A stretch of 64,000 nucleotides of DNA from Selaginella moellendorffii. Lineage: Eukaryota; Streptophyta; Lycopodiopsida; Selaginellales; Selaginellaceae. The translations under genes were made by a program, and so were the position numbers. The stretch lies in NCBI RefSeq assembly GCF_000143415.4, contig NW_003314309.1, positions 322,300 to 386,299 of the forward strand, read 5' to 3'. The notes beneath the pieces were generated by a model. The model did not search any database. It was given only the letters and a program-made list of their open reading frames with translations, and had not been told where the DNA came from. Positions 1-10,631 of this stretch are shown here, piece by piece (within the stretch, counting starts at the first letter, position 1; each line of letters starts with the position of its first letter).

Positions 1-438
1 ATCCACGGATCGCTCGAAAACAATGCACCTGTGTTGTGATCCCTCTCGATCCAGTTCTAGGGTTCTTTATGGAAATAATGGTTCTTCTCTCGTGAACACG
101 CTTTGTTTCCACTGATTAGCGACAAGGTTGAGAAAAAAAAAACGAGCGATAAAACTACGAGGAAAAAAATCAAACACCGTACCATGAAAATCAATCCCAT
201 CGGTGGGCATCCATTTGCCAGTGTAGCAGTGACTGATGCCCAGCCCACTCACAAAGATATATATTCTTCTCTCCAGAAGCATAATGGAGGAATCAGCCTT
301 AGCCTGCAAGACAGAATAACCAAAAGCTGTGATAGATCCCAAGAAAACCAACCATGAACAACAACAAAGAGAAAACAAAAGGAACGCGAGAGAGCTGACA
401 ATCTTACCTGGTGCCTCGAAGATCACAGCCTCCTCGTT
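1..438. other. 3' flank of the isochorismatase-like gene, unassigned
   Basis: This stretch lies downstream of the minus-strand hydrolase and probably holds its 3' untranslated region. A minus-strand open frame (67-426) is hydrophobic and cysteine-rich in the middle, but it has no family resemblance that I can see and begins only a few bases after the hydrolase stop. I see no convincing gene. Confidence 0.4.
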
Positions 439-1073
439 TCACTTCTTGGCGAGATTTGCCTCGAGCTTGCTGGAGTCGACGAGATAGGCGAATCCATAGG
501 ACAAGTTCTTGATGGTCGAGTCGTGGAGGTCTTGCTCCTCGGTGGCGGTGGCGTCGGTGGAGAAGAAAACCCGGAATCCACGAACGAAAGCGTCACGGGC
601 GGTGGTCTCGCAGCACAGATTCGTCATCACTCCCGTGACGATCACCTCCTTTCGACCGGACTTCCTGAGAAAATCTTCCAGATCGGTGTTGTAGAAGCCG
701 CTATAGGTGCGCTTGTGGACAATCTTATCGCCATCCAGTCGATCCACCTAAAGATCCACACCAATTGTGACTATTAGCTCCTCCCCCAGAATATTTCCTA
801 CTAGCGATCGATCCAGACCTCGGGAAGAAGCTCCGCCCCGGCAGTGCCATCTAGAATGTTGCGATCCCACCACTCCCCCAGCATTCCATAATCCGAGGGA
901 TCCTTGTGCGAGTGGCGAGTGTGGACAACCGGGATCCCTGCCGCCCTAGCCGCGGCGATTGATCGATTCAGCGCCGGAAGGATCGGTTCCGCCATGCCGC
1001 GAAAGTACTCCTGGACATCGATCACAAGCAGCGCCGCTTGGGCTGGATCCGGCATTCTCGATCGCAAGCCCAT
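439..1073 (-). CDS. Isochorismatase-family cysteine hydrolase
   Basis: Two exons (1073-819 and 747-439) give a protein of about 187 residues, a normal size for this family. The family hydrolyses isochorismate, nicotinamide or related amides; the substrate here cannot be told. The fold-defining motifs are present: LLVIDVQ with the catalytic Asp near residue 19, HKRTYSGF with the catalytic Lys, and [14 protein letters not shown] with the nucleophilic Cys, followed by [13 protein letters not shown]. The 71-nt intron is inferred from a GAG/GTCTGG donor and a TTTAG/GTG acceptor; reading through instead gives an immediate stop. The first ATG (1073) is used; a second (1055) begins MPDPAQ and is equally possible. 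A telo-box-like AAACCCTA sits at 1081, right against the start. No targeting signal is evident, so a cytosolic location is inferred. Confidence 0.85.
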
Positions 1074-1598
1074 CTCCGATAAACCCTAAAATTTGACAAA
1101 CCAAATCTTCTGGTAGGTCCCAGGTTCGATTCCCGAGAGAAACGCCCTCTGTGGGGACTTTGTTTTAGCGCGCTGTCTGTCACGTCTCGCGTAAGCCCGA
1201 GAGAGAAAAGAGAGGAGCGAAGAAACAATAAAAAAACTTCACGGGAAGATCGATCCACGGATCCAAACAAGCGAACGAGGAGGCGATCACAAAAAAACAG
1301 CTACCTTGACGACGCCAAAAAGGAAGGAAAGATGCCACATTTGTCTCCCTCACTCTCCGTGTTGTCCATGATCTCATGCTTTTCAAGGTTCCACTCGGAG
1401 AAACTTTGGGACAAAGTGGCGCGTAAGTACTCCCGGAATCCTTGACACGCACGGCTCTGTTTTCACTTCTCCTTTTTCTTCGCTTTCGTTTTTTTTTTCT
1501 TCGTCCCGCCTTTGGCAACTTGCTAGCTGGAAACCACTGCTTAGGCGGCTTAGAAACTAGAAAACAATGCAAAAACAAAACGCTTACCAGCTGCAACG
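1074..1598. other. Spacer between two minus-strand genes
   Basis: It contains the short promoter of the isochorismatase gene and the 3' untranslated region of the CDKAL1-like gene. A minus-strand open frame (1180-1680) overlaps the end of the latter in another frame and is basic and low-complexity, so I take it as a shadow. Nothing else is recognised. Confidence 0.45.
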
Positions 1599-4082
1599 TC
1601 ACTTGAGAAGATTCACCAGCCGGCTTAGAGCGAACAAAGTCGTGCAGAGGCTGAGAAGGAACCCGGCGATGAGAATCCAATCCAGGGAGTAAAGTCTGGT
1701 GGCACGACTCGATGACTTTCCGGCCGCCGTGACAACCAAGGTCGATCTTTTGTCCTCAAATCTGTGTCTTAGTCCTCCGTTTTCTTGCGTGCTCCTGTAC
1801 TCTTCCTCCTCTCGGTCATCTCCGGCGTGAGATTTGCACGAACAGTCATCGCAGCACGGAGCTGTTCGTGTCGTTGTTACAGCATCGCAATCACTTTGAC
1901 AAGCGCTCGCACAAACTTGCTCGCCACGGCCAGCTCGGATATCGCGATCGAAGGACGAGCCTTCTTCAGGAGCACGGCTGTGGTGATCACCATCGCACAG
2001 TGAGGATGGATACGGCTCAGCTTTCACGGACCACCTCCCGACACTTGTGATCTTGCAGTTAACGTTGGAGCCCAGAAGGCCAGGGAGAGACGGAAGGAGC
2101 ACTTGCACGTAGCTTTTAGTATGACCAACCTGCAAATCAAGGCTCACTTCAGTGCTAAGCGAATCAACAAAGGAAACAAAACTATATTAAAAAAAAAGCC
2201 GAGCTTTGAAAGCTTACGAGGTGGATTCCGTCTGCTGCAGTATCGGTCACCCATACTCTGTACACTTTGCCCTCCATGTCCGAATACGGCGTGAAGGATT
2301 CAAACAAGTTCGTCAGCAGCCGGCTTCTTTTCTTAACTTCGGCTGTTGGAACACGCTTCATTCGTGCCGCTGGAGTCCCTGCCATCAGTCGATACATTAT
2401 TGCGGGAATTATTGAAGCGCTAGAACGTCACACCTGGCCGAGGATAAAACTGAGATATGTGAACTTGCGGGAACTTGTAGTGTTCTATCAACTCCATAGT
2501 CTTGTCAAACTCGTCGGACGTCTCTCCTAGCAGTAGCGCGTCAAGTATTTTGAGTCGTGACGAGAAGAGGATCATTATTTCTTACCTGGAAACCCGCATA
2601 TTATATCCGTCGCAATATGAATGTCAGGAACGAGCTCGATGAGAGTATCAGCAACTTGTTTGAATTCGGCAACAGTGTACTCCCGCTTCATTGCCTGCAA
2701 TCATCATGAATTCATGCTTGCTTGCCAAACTTTGTGACGCAGAAGAAGAATAATTGCTTCTCACCGCCAAGACGGAGTCGCTTCCGGACTGCACGGGAAC
2801 ATGAAGGAACGAATAAACGCAAGGGTGACGAAGAATTTCAGCAATCTCCTTGAGATGCTGCAGTATATATGGTGGATTTGTCATGCCAATCCGCAGCATC
2901 ACGCTTCTATCTCGAGGAAGCTCTGCCACTAGCGCATGAAGAAGTGTTGGAATATCAGTCCCTATATCACGCCCTGCACCAACGCAAAGTTAGATTCGTC
3001 CTTAGAAACCAATAGAGAAAGTACCATAAGCTCCAGTATCCTCGCTACTTAGCCAAATCTCTGTTACACCCTCGGACACAACCCCTTGCAGCCTCTTCAC
3101 CTTTTCTTCGCAAAAAGAAAAGTTATAGAAAGCTTAAAACACAAGAATGAAAGAAAAGAAAAGCTAGCATTTACCAGAGCCTCGATCTTATAGCTGCCAA
3201 GATGACCCCGTGCGTGTTTCGTCTTGCAATACGTACACGAGCCCAGGCAGCCCACGTTGATTGGAATAATCTCCACAAACTTGTTCTTACGGACCTGGAT
3301 GGGCAGGAAAATCCACCTCTTTACGGGTTATCCTGAAACCTCATGGCAAACCTTGGGTAAATCAAGAGATGGAAGCGTACTCCGCCTGAGCAGCTTGACT
3401 TCGTGACCTTTGAGAGTCTCTTCCACCACCTCCACAACACGCTGTATTTGCTGCACTCCTACAACGCTCACGCCTTCCAAGTCTTTCAGATCCTTGCTTC
3501 CCTGAGGAACGCACCCGGCAATCACCAAGGGAATCGTTTGAGCCTTTCCTTTGCGTATCAGTGTTTCCATTGCAGACTGACTGGGTGCCTTCACTGTGCA
3601 TCTGTACAAAAAGCGTCCTTTACAATCGTCTCCGCAAGTAAAAGAGGAAGAAGAAGACGAAGAAAAGAGAGATTCACGGACTTACGTATTGATCAGCCAA
3701 AGGTCGGCCTCGTCAGGATCTTCGGATATCTTATAGCCGTAAGCGAGAAGTTGCCCGGCCATGTACTCACTGTCACTCTGAAAAGAAATCCATTTCAAGG
3801 GCGAAAAGAAAAGAGTTTTTGAGCAGCCCAGTACCTGGTTGTGTGCGCAGCCAAATGTTTTCACGAAAATTGTCTACACGCAAACACACATTTTCAAACA
3901 CGAGCTAAAATTCGAGGACACCATACCTGCGTTCCGGGAATTTGTTTCGCTTGCTTTGATTCATCCGAGGAAGGATTTCGCCGCTTAGCTCGCAACTTCA
4001 CCTCGATCACTGGACGATGATCGTGATGAGTCGAGCGATTGCCCAGCACTAGATCCTCCATGTCCCCCACATCGCCTTCCAT
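1599..4082 (-). CDS. CDKAL1: tRNA-t6A37 methylthiotransferase, CDKAL1-like
   Basis: It adds a methylthio group to N6-threonylcarbamoyl-adenosine at tRNA position 37, a radical-SAM reaction that protects lysine decoding. Eleven exons can be placed: 4082-3927, 3873-3835, 3777-3686, 3601-3352, 3294-3175, 3100-3025, 2973-2765, 2694-2586, 2526-2434, 2378-2218 and 2129-1599. They sum to 611 codons, close to animal CDKAL1. In order: the MTTase N-domain ([29 protein letters not shown]), the radical-SAM motif [16 protein letters not shown] with its Cys-x3-Cys-x2-Cys, the core [10 protein letters not shown] and GFPGETSDEF, a TRAM-like region, and a C-terminal membrane helix near [13 protein letters not shown] that suggests ER tail anchoring as in animals. 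The linker before this helix is unusually Cys-rich. The start is the first true ATG. Confidence 0.93.
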
Positions 4083-4125
4083 CGCGCCCAAATTCGCCCT
4101 AACCCTAAAACCCCCTTAAACCCTA
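4083..4125. promoter_or_regulatory. 43-bp bidirectional start region with telo-boxes
   Basis: Only 43 bases separate the divergent ATGs of the methylthiotransferase and the SMYD-like gene. The gap is nearly all telomere-like repeats (CCCTAACCCTAAAACCC, then TTAAACCCTAA). In plants such telo-boxes are known in promoters of translation and growth genes. Both transcripts must start inside, or beyond, the opposite coding sequence or this gap, so overlapping 5' ends are likely. Confidence 0.6.
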
Positions 4126-6296
4126 ATGGAGGAGGACAAGAATTTGCGAGCGCGCCTCGGGGACGATGGACTCACCGTGATCAATGCGGCCGAGAAAGGG
4201 CGATGCCTCGTCGCGGATCGCGATTTCTATGCGGGTAATCGCTAGGATTTTGCGGCATTTGTGATGTGAAAGCGTGGATCTCTTTCTATCCAGGCCAGAC
4301 AGTGCTGGAGCAAGATCCTTACGTCGCTGTGCTCGACGGCGATTCCAGAGGCAACAGATGCGATGCGTGTTTCAAGCAATCTCCAGCGCTGAAGCGCTGC
4401 TCGGCTTGCAAATTCGTGTTTTATTGCTCTCCTACTTGCCAGGTACTCTGTGTGATGTGATAGAATAGTTTTTACGTTCTATTCCTTAGAGATCGCAATG
4501 GAAGATCCATCAGGAAGAATGTAAGGTTTTGGTTCGGTTGAGCACGGAACAAAAGCGGCCTACCTTGCTGCTAATGCTTCGTCTTCTCGTCAAACGAGAA
4601 CTCCAAGCTACTGGTGTACGTATTGTTCTCGTTTCTTTTTTATCACAGTGGCAGTCACAAGTTCGCTTCGTTTTGTTCCAGGTTCTTCCAGTTACTGCTC
4701 TGGATAACTATGAGATTGTCCGGGCTTTGCCAACTCGTATCCAGATTTTCTTCTTCGTTATGTTCACTGCCTTCTTTTTGCTCGTCCTTGACTAACTTCA
4801 GATTTTTCCGAGACTGGAGATGAGAGGCTCGTTATGTACGCTCAAATGGCTGTCCTGATAAAGACTATCTTGAATGCCAGATATGCTGAGGATGTGAAGG
4901 AGATCACGAAGGATATTTGCAGAGTTCGTCGCTTTCAAGTGTTTTGCTACTAAGATGCGGTTTTGTCTGCAGATTTCATGCAATGGTCATACGATTTGCG
5001 ACGACGAGCTGCGTCCTGTTGGTATTGGACTTTTTCCTGTGGTGTCTGTAATCAATCACAGGTGCGTTTGACACATTTTAGTTGACTTGAATGCTCACAT
5101 TTGTGCTCTTTTTAGCTGCTCTTCAAATTCTTTGCTCTTGTTTGATGGCAAACACGCGGTCGTCAGAGCTCTCGGAACCATCAGCAGAGGTTGTGAGGTT
5201 TGGTCTTCTGAATGCTCTGCTCAATTCATACTAACATTAGAGTTGGACAGGTGACTGTGAGCTACATTGAACTGGGAGCGAGTACAAATTCCCGTCGAGA
5301 AGCTCTTTCTGACCAATACTATTTTCATTGCAAGTGTCCGAGATGCACCGATGTAAGTCCGCAAGCTCGTGCATCTTTTATGCTCGCTTTTTCTTAATAG
5401 ACGTATCCAGGACTCCGAAGATGGCCTTTACAAAGACGACGTGCTCGAAGCCGTGGCTTGTCTGGATCCAGCCTGCGAAAGCTTTATGCGTCTGTCCAAT
5501 GGTATGTGCTTCGAGATTTCCAGGATTAACTTTCTAAAGTACTGTAGGTTCGTGGAGATGCATGTCGTGTGGTTCTAGTCGAGAGCCAAATGAAGTGAAC
5601 AAACTTTCAACCGAAGCAGAGGGTATGATTGAGAAGGCTAACCGTCTCCAAGCCGCTGGCGGTATGCTTGTATCGTTTTCAAGTTGGTTTTATAATTTCT
5701 GTTTCTCGCATTTAGATCTTCATGGCGCGAGGATGGCCTTTCAACAGGCAGAGAAGTTACAGACAGAGTTGTGGAATCCTCGATCAGTGAAACTGATGAG
5801 AACACGCGACCTGCTGCTTAGAGTATGATCGAAACATATTTTGTTCTTGACCTGCCTAATCTTTTCATTGTTTGTGTATTGGATGAAGGTATATCTCTCT
5901 CTGGAAGATTGGGACTTGGCACTACATGTTTGCCGGCTTACTCTTCCTGCTTATGAGAGTAAGCTAGTCTCATATCCTTCATAAGCGTTAAAATTCTTTT
6001 CCAGCGGCATATCCTGGAAGCAAACATCCATTGCTTGGGCTGCAATACTACACACTTGGGAAGCTTGAAATGTAGATCTCGAGCCGACGTATGATTTCTA
6101 AACATCGGTGATGTGTGTTTCCAGGCACGCTGGCAGTGTCACAGAAGCCGTGAGAGCTTACGCAAAAGCGTTCGATATCCTCAGCGTCACTCATGGCTCC
6201 AGAGGCGAGTTTGTAAGAAAGCTGCGCAATGAATTAGACCAAGCGAAGATGGTGGCCTCGTCATTGCATGCTACTTCACCTCGGGAACGATCCTGA
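4126..6296 (+). CDS. SMYD/ASHR1-like SET and MYND domain protein
   Basis: A probable protein-lysine methyltransferase of the SMYD class, with at least ten short exons. The first three are 4126-4234, 4294-4442 and 4490-4613, and the last ends at the TGA at 6296. The SET domain starts near residue 10 and is split by a MYND zinc finger (CDACFKQ ... RCSACKFVFYCSPTCQ, about residues 55-85). The second SET half carries the signature VSVINHSCSSN, then SYIELG and the post-SET Cys cluster HCKCPRC. The C-terminal third has TPR-like helices (DLHGARMAFQQAEKL; GSVTEAVRAYAKAFDIL), as in SMYD proteins. The plant counterpart is ASHR1. The target is unknown; the enzyme could act on non-histone proteins in the cytosol or on histones. 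Its promoter is shared with the divergent tRNA enzyme. Confidence 0.88.
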
Positions 6297-6764
6297 CGAT
6301 GATTTCCTCAACACGTCGGTATAAGTGCGTTATGCCCGAAGGCTTTTGGAAGTGATCCCAACGATGGAGTCACTGGACTGGAAACGTCCATCAGGAGAAT
6401 GTAAGTAGCTGAGCTCTAGTGATTCCGTTTTGATGCCACTTCGGATAAAAAGGAGTTTGATATATCTTTTAGTTGCTGATGTTATGATATTAGAAGTCAT
6501 TTTTGTATAATGAAATAATCATTGCTTGAGAAGTTAAAGGTGATGTTTAGTATTGTAAGGGCTTTAGATTAGGCCCACAGATAATAAGTGCTAAGTAAGA
6601 TTTAAAGTGGCAAGTGCTATTGTGATTGGAGAGAGGATTACTTGTAAACTTAATCAATTATTTAGCTTAATTATAATTTAATAGTGATGGCTTGTGTAAG
6701 CAACTAAAGAAAATGATTTAAAAGATAATACATAGGTTTAAATATAAAAAGGAAAGGGTTATGA

Positions 6765-7870
6765 ATAAAAATCACCCATTTTTCCAATTGATTAAAGGTT
6801 TTAAAATATTTAGAGTTAAGCATTCTTGAGTTTAAATAGTGTGGAATCACACTACATGTTAATTGATGTTTAACAATTCTAGCTTGCTCCAACTAGGGGT
6901 AAGGGTCAAGAGAATAAAACTTTTAGGAGAGTTATAGCTTTCAACTCTCTTTTATGAGGGCATGAACTTGTAAGGAAATGTAATAAATTATAAATAATCA
7001 AAAAAATAAATTTAAAAGATAAATTAAAAATAAATATAAAAGGAAAGATAAATAGTGCACCATTTTTTTAATTGATTAAGGGTTTTGGGATACTTGGGAT
7101 TAAACATCTAATTTGCTTTGGTTGAGATTAACCCGTATCAAAAGAGCAAGGCTCCCGAGAGAGCTATGGGTTTTAACTCCTTTTCATGAGGGCATGAACT
7201 TGCAAAGAAATATAATAGATTATAAACAACTAAAAAAAACAACTTAAAAAAATAAATTTAAAATAAATATAAAAGAGTGCACCCTCTTTTTGGTTTGCTT
7301 AAGCAAACCTATAGGGGGACTGGGATGGTAATGGATATACCTAGAATATGCTTGGATATTCTAGGATATTCTACCATCTAACAGTTGTTATTCATTTAGA
7401 TTAATTTTGTATTTATAATTTATAAACATGTTTATAATCTATAAACTTTCTTAAACCACTTCTAGTATATTCTTTTTGATTCTATCATCTAATGGTTGAT
7501 ATGAAATAAGATTAATCTTGTGTTTATAAATTACAAACATACTTATAATTTAAACTTTATTTGATCAATTGGATTAATAAATAATAATAAAACTACTATT
7601 AAGCAAACCACATGCAAGGCGTAGCAATTTATTTTAATTGATTAAGAGTATTGGGATATTTAGGGTTAAATATTCAATTTACTCTAGTTGGGGTTGACTT
7701 AAAGAGCTAAGCTCTCGAAAAAGTTATAGCTCTCAATTTCCTTTCACAAGAGCATGGATTTGCAAGGAAACATAAATAAATTAAAAAACAATTTTAGAGG
7801 GTAAAGTGTCATGAATACTTTTTTTCAATTGATTAAAGGTTAAGGTTAAATGTTTTGAATAGTATTAGGT
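6765..7870 (+). repeat. Diverged tandem modules, 3-4 copies
   Basis: A module recurs at about 6770-7000, 7055-7245, 7620-7790 and, partially, 7820-7870. Each copy begins with a CAATTGATTAAGG-like segment, continues with a GGGATATTTAGGGTTAA-like segment, then AGAGCTATAGCTCT-like sequence and a GAGGGCATGAACTTGCAA-like stretch. Copies differ by many substitutions and small indels, so the duplication is old. Confidence 0.6.
7292..7609 (+). mobile_element. MITE copy A, 318 bp with 11-bp inverted ends
   Basis: It starts with GGTTTGCTTAA and ends with TTAAGCAAACC, exact reverse complements. The 5' end is followed at once by its own complement, giving the 18-bp palindrome GGTTTGCTTAAGCAAACC. The interior is AT-rich and non-coding. 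It interrupts the module array, and related copies lie at about 33.8, 54.4 and 54.7 kb. I could not fix a clear target-site duplication. Confidence 0.65.
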
Positions 7871-8370
7871 TGGATAACCTCCCAAAAAGTTTAAATTCAA
7901 AATTTACAACTTACTCATTAGTAAGTATTTTAAAGGATTGTGTTTTTGGGTTTATATGGATTTTAATGTTGGCATATTAGTTATTATTTAGTTGTATATA
8001 TTGCATTACATGATAATTAACTCCTTAATGATGTGTTATTTGTGGTTGGGTACTATTGAAATATTAGTCTTAATATATAATTTAGAGTGGTCTTGTTTAA
8101 CTTTGTTATAATGTTGATATCATTAAAATACTTGAATAGTAACTCAAATAAAATGTTTTCTCAATAATAATAATAAATAAATAGATAAATAAATAAATAA
8201 ATTATAACACTTTGGCAGTTACCCCAGCATTGGCTGGATCTGACAGCCTAAAAAGTCCAGCAATTATTATCACAAGCACAAAATAGTCACATCGTTTTGT
8301 ATATACTTTCAAGTTCTAGGCGAGCATCATCTAAAGTGCCTCTAGCTGCTGGGTCTGTCTGCATCAACAT

Positions 8371-10296
8371 TCACGACAAGGTGTCCAAATCAGATCGAAT
8401 GAAATGTTCACTCTGCCACGACCTGATCAAATATCCCAGTGACCATATATCCACTTCTTTACCATGTTCCCCGCTTCCTAAAGAAAGCTCAGGCGCATGA
8501 CTAGCCGCAGCCAGGTGCTTTGGAGCTGACAATTGAGGAGACATAGCTGCATCATCAAGATCAATAAGCCACCATGTCCCTGCATGGAACAAACAAAATA
8601 AGGCAATTAGACCGTCAGTAGACAACAGCCACCACCTGTATCAAAGCTCCGACGAATGTTTGGCCACCTCACATCCCTGTGCATCCATCCAAGCTTATGT
8701 AGGTGTTCCAAGGCTTTAATTGTGTCCAGCAGGGCCTCAATGAGCTCAGGCCCGTTTCTCGGCTTAGCTGCATAGCTCAACCGAGGATAAAAGAGGTGAG
8801 AGCCTTTCTTTTTCCCAGGAACGGGCTCTTGATGTCCAATGAGTCTTTCTATATTCGCACCACGTAGCAGATATTCATGTTGAGAATCCAGCAAGATTCC
8901 AGCCTCTGGAATTACTATCTCATTCACCAAGCCAATTGCCTCGTAGATTTCTTGGACGTTCCTCCAAGCCTACAAAAACAATATAACTTTAGTAAGCCAT
9001 TCGAGCTTGAGCGCACATACCTCCTCAGAATCGTACGTCTTTTTTACTGGCTTGAAGCCATTGAGTCGAACCGTCTTGCGTGGGCTTTCGAAGACAACGA
9101 TGTCTCGCTCAACACCAAGTTCCCTGCAAATCCGGCCCAACACTGGTATGATGCGAACAATGTTGAACAGACATATCAGTATCTCTGGAAGGCTGCCCTT
9201 AGTGTCTCTTTTGAAGTGTAGAAGTTGTTGGGCGCGTGACTTCCCGATTTTATAGAGTCCAGTCGAGTCCTCGTGTAGAGCCACAACAAATACTTCTGGA
9301 CCTACTGCAGCGTACCCCAGTATATATTCCAGCCCATAAAACATCCACACCAGCTTCGTTTCTAGCTCGACCAGAGGAGACTTTGCCTTTTCACTTCCGC
9401 TGCCAGAAAGAATGCCCGCCAGAAGTGTTCCAGCCCATCTCTTCTCTTCTCCCCTGAACACCCCGATCAATTCTGGCAGCACGTACAAAACGCTATGTGG
9501 CCTCTTGGTCCCTGTAGATGTATAGTAGGACGTGTCCCTGCCTGTAACTACCGGACAGTCGTCAGGCAGGCAAAAGGAGATGGTCTCCATAAACCAGGAG
9601 TCCCAATGCGATATCCACGCATTTTCCGTCCAGTCTATCTTCCCCGGCTTATCATAGAGGTCCAAAAGCAAGTCGATTTGCCTGGAGATCATCTGGCAGT
9701 GATAACCGGGTTCTCCACAAGTAAAAGCTCTCCGATGCTCGGACTCGGTGGCTTCCAGCCTAGTAAAAGTCCACGGCGCCAGCGGTATGCTTAAACCGTC
9801 AGGAACGATCTGCAAGAACCTGGCAAGTGACTGACGAGAAGGCAGTGTTTCCAGTCTGTACGAATGTAAGATTCGTTTCCATGGGTCCTCGGGATTAAAA
9901 GCTGCCAAATAAACGACTTAGTAAGCCTGACGTTGAATAAAATCAGACTTACACTTCCGCAATTTCTCAAACAACAGGTCCGTCTTTGCTCTGAGATCGC
10001 TTTCCCTTTCCAACAACAGGTCCTTCTCTGCTTTGAGCTCGCTTTCTCTACGCTTCCAATCCTCCTCCTTCTTCTTCCAGTCTTCCTTTTCTGCACTGAG
10101 CAGTGCGACCTTCACTTTCAACTCGATACACTCTGCAACATCACAAACTATGACTCCAAAGAAAAATGAAAAGGAAAGAAGCTTACCTTCCTCGATCGCT
10201 TTTTCATCCTCGCCATGCTCTGTGAAAAACATAAGCTACTAAGCTACTACATCTGAAACGAATAATAAGCTTGCCTTCCTGGCGCACCCGCTTCAT
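8371..10296 (-). CDS. Kinase-like protein with N-terminal coiled coil
   Basis: Six exons run from the ATG at 10296 to a TGA at 8371, about 600 residues. After a short charged start comes a strongly heptad-like coiled coil rich in Glu/Lys (KEDWKKKEEDWKRRESELK, then two more repeats). The long exon at about 9902-9021 encodes a 290-residue middle region that I do not recognise. The C-terminal third is a protein-kinase C-lobe: HRDVRWPNI (catalytic Asp and Asn kept), LIDLDDA in place of DFG, SHAPEL as the APE motif, and DIWSLGYLI. A classical Gly-rich loop and a clear VAIK lysine are not evident. The first intron looks like a GC-AG intron (donor CAGGAAG/GCAAGC). It is probably a lineage-specific kinase-like family; resemblance to Crinkler-type or fungal FunK1-type kinases is a guess. 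A telo-box lies at 10304. Confidence 0.7.
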
Positions 10297-10631
10297 CGTC
10301 CGCAAACCCTAATTAGCACAATTGAACTGAACAATTGACTTATTTTTTCACCACAGTCGTGAGTGAGAACAGTGCGCCCAGCTGCATGCTCCCATGTCTT
10401 CTGTGAGCTTTTCCTTCAATCGCCCAATTCTTCACTTTCGTCCTCCTGGACAAAAAGAATTTCGTAAAGATGAGGTGGCACGAGGAAGAACCTATATCCA
10501 GTTTGAGGCCACACAGGGACTTGCAATCTTCTTTGAGCCCCAGGCAAATTTAGTGCCTCTGCGCTGCTCGTCCAGGTAAAAATACAAACATATGCGATAA
10601 ACCTCTTGATTACTTTTGTGATCAAATGGTT

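Larger units (their letters stand above)
6297..8290. other. AT-rich spacer with repeat modules and a MITE
   Basis: About 2 kb without a gene. It holds 3-4 diverged copies of a module described separately, a MITE inserted between two of them, and an AATA-type microsatellite at about 8166-8202. No open frame here looks coding. Confidence 0.6.

Noticed and set aside
67-426. Minus-strand frame of 119 codons after the hydrolase stop
   Set aside because: No family likeness, and the hydrolase frame ends cleanly before it; probably 3' UTR.
1110-1150. T-arm-like GGTTCGATTCCCG sequence
   Set aside because: Only three of five stem pairs form and there is no acceptor or anticodon arm, so it is not a tRNA.
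1180-1680. Basic 166-codon minus-strand frame
   Set aside because: It overlaps the last CDKAL1 exon in another frame and is low-complexity beyond it.
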